DNA of 14,649 nucleotides from an uncultured Lachnospiraceae bacterium. Its GTDB lineage: Bacteria > Bacillota_A > Clostridia > Lachnospirales > Lachnospiraceae. This document shows positions 14,527-14,649 of the stretch, one piece after another (within the stretch, counting starts at the first letter, position 1; every line of letters starts with the position of its first letter). Where the stretch lies: assembly GCA_902795715.1 (NCBI GenBank), contig CADBME010000026.1, positions 1-14,649 on the forward strand. Direction: 5' to 3'. Position numbers and translations under genes: made by a program. The notes below the pieces were generated by a model, which searched no databases, was not told the origin of the DNA, and saw nothing but the letters and a program-made list of their open reading frames with translations.

Positions 14527-14649
14527 TCATTTACATCGATTGTGCCTGGCCTCTCTCCTTCTTTTTTCATCTGCATAAAAGTGACGGCACTGCCGGATGG
14601 AGGCCTGGTGGAGAAGGTCCGTCAGGTAATCCCTGATAAAACCATCCGG
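14527..14649 (-). CDS. Possible 3' end of a minus-strand gene running off the window
   Basis: On the minus strand a frame is open from the window edge to a TGA at 14529-14527, giving 40 codons. It begins PDGFIRDYLTDLLHQASIRQ and ends in a very basic tail, EKRRREARHNRCK. Codon choice is like that of the neighbouring genes, but the stretch is too short to identify, and a plus-strand frame over the same bases is also open. I do not recognise the product. The 52 bp between it and the HAD gene contain no clear terminator. Confidence 0.25.
   Translation of the reverse strand, partial: PDGFIRDYLTDLLHQASIRQCRHFYADEKRRREARHNRCK

Noticed and set aside
14519..14544. CACAATC/GATTGTG inverted repeat after the HAD gene as a terminator
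   Set aside because: The stem is weak, and the T run (near 14562) is about 18 bases beyond it, too far for an intrinsic terminator.
13998..14576. 192-codon open frame on the minus strand opposite the HAD phosphatase
   Set aside because: It is antisense to all HAD motifs in the second half of that gene and shows no recognisable protein features.
14581..14649. Plus-strand frame starting GTG at 14581
   Set aside because: It is too short, has no ribosome-binding site and competes with the minus-strand frame over the same bases; it cannot be supported.

Overview
The window looks like a chromosomal segment of an anaerobic Clostridia-type Firmicute, most likely of the Lachnospiraceae. This rests on three things: the gene order nusB-xseA-xseB-dxs-tlyA-nadK-argR-recN, the moderate (about half) GC content with Shine-Dalgarno sites in front of nearly every gene, and protein styles typical of that group. 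These include a short DtxR-type regulator, a heterodimeric ABC exporter and a two-domain flavodiiron protein. This is inference from recognised families; no database search was run.

Region 1 (1-7980, + strand) is a conserved housekeeping cluster. It holds the 3' part of nusB (transcription antitermination), both exonuclease VII subunits, DXP synthase (MEP isoprenoid pathway), the TlyA rRNA methyltransferase, NAD kinase, the arginine repressor and the RecN repair ATPase. Two things are odd. The ispA gene normally found between xseB and dxs is absent, and dxs overlaps xseB instead. The 209-bp nusB-xseA gap also carries several nested inverted repeats ending in a T-rich tract. The cluster ends in a hairpin terminator at 7949-7980. 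It faces a second terminator of opposite polarity that is embedded in the last codons of recN.

Region 2 (7982-13245) is an accessory-looking block. A minus-strand DtxR/MntR-like metalloregulator is divergent from a two-gene heterodimeric ABC exporter, whose genes overlap by ATGA. An A-type flavoprotein (flavodiiron protein) follows. The regulator has a good promoter (TTGAAA, 17-bp spacer, TATAAT) whose -10 box lies inside a 20-bp near-perfect palindrome, a strong candidate operator. The exporter shows the classic asymmetric ATP-site pattern: degenerate Walker B and switch residue in one subunit, degenerate signature in the other.

Region 3 (13245-14649) is patchy. Immediately after the flavoprotein stop comes a REP-like palindrome, then a long strong terminator hairpin, then a 5'-truncated remnant of an AlkD-type DNA alkylation repair gene. 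An intact Cof-type HAD phosphatase follows, and possibly the 3' end of a minus-strand gene at the edge.

No rRNA, tRNA, CRISPR array or transposase gene was seen. I did not find a clearly new system. The most interesting lead is the metalloregulator/operator/exporter arrangement with the flavodiiron gene beside it.
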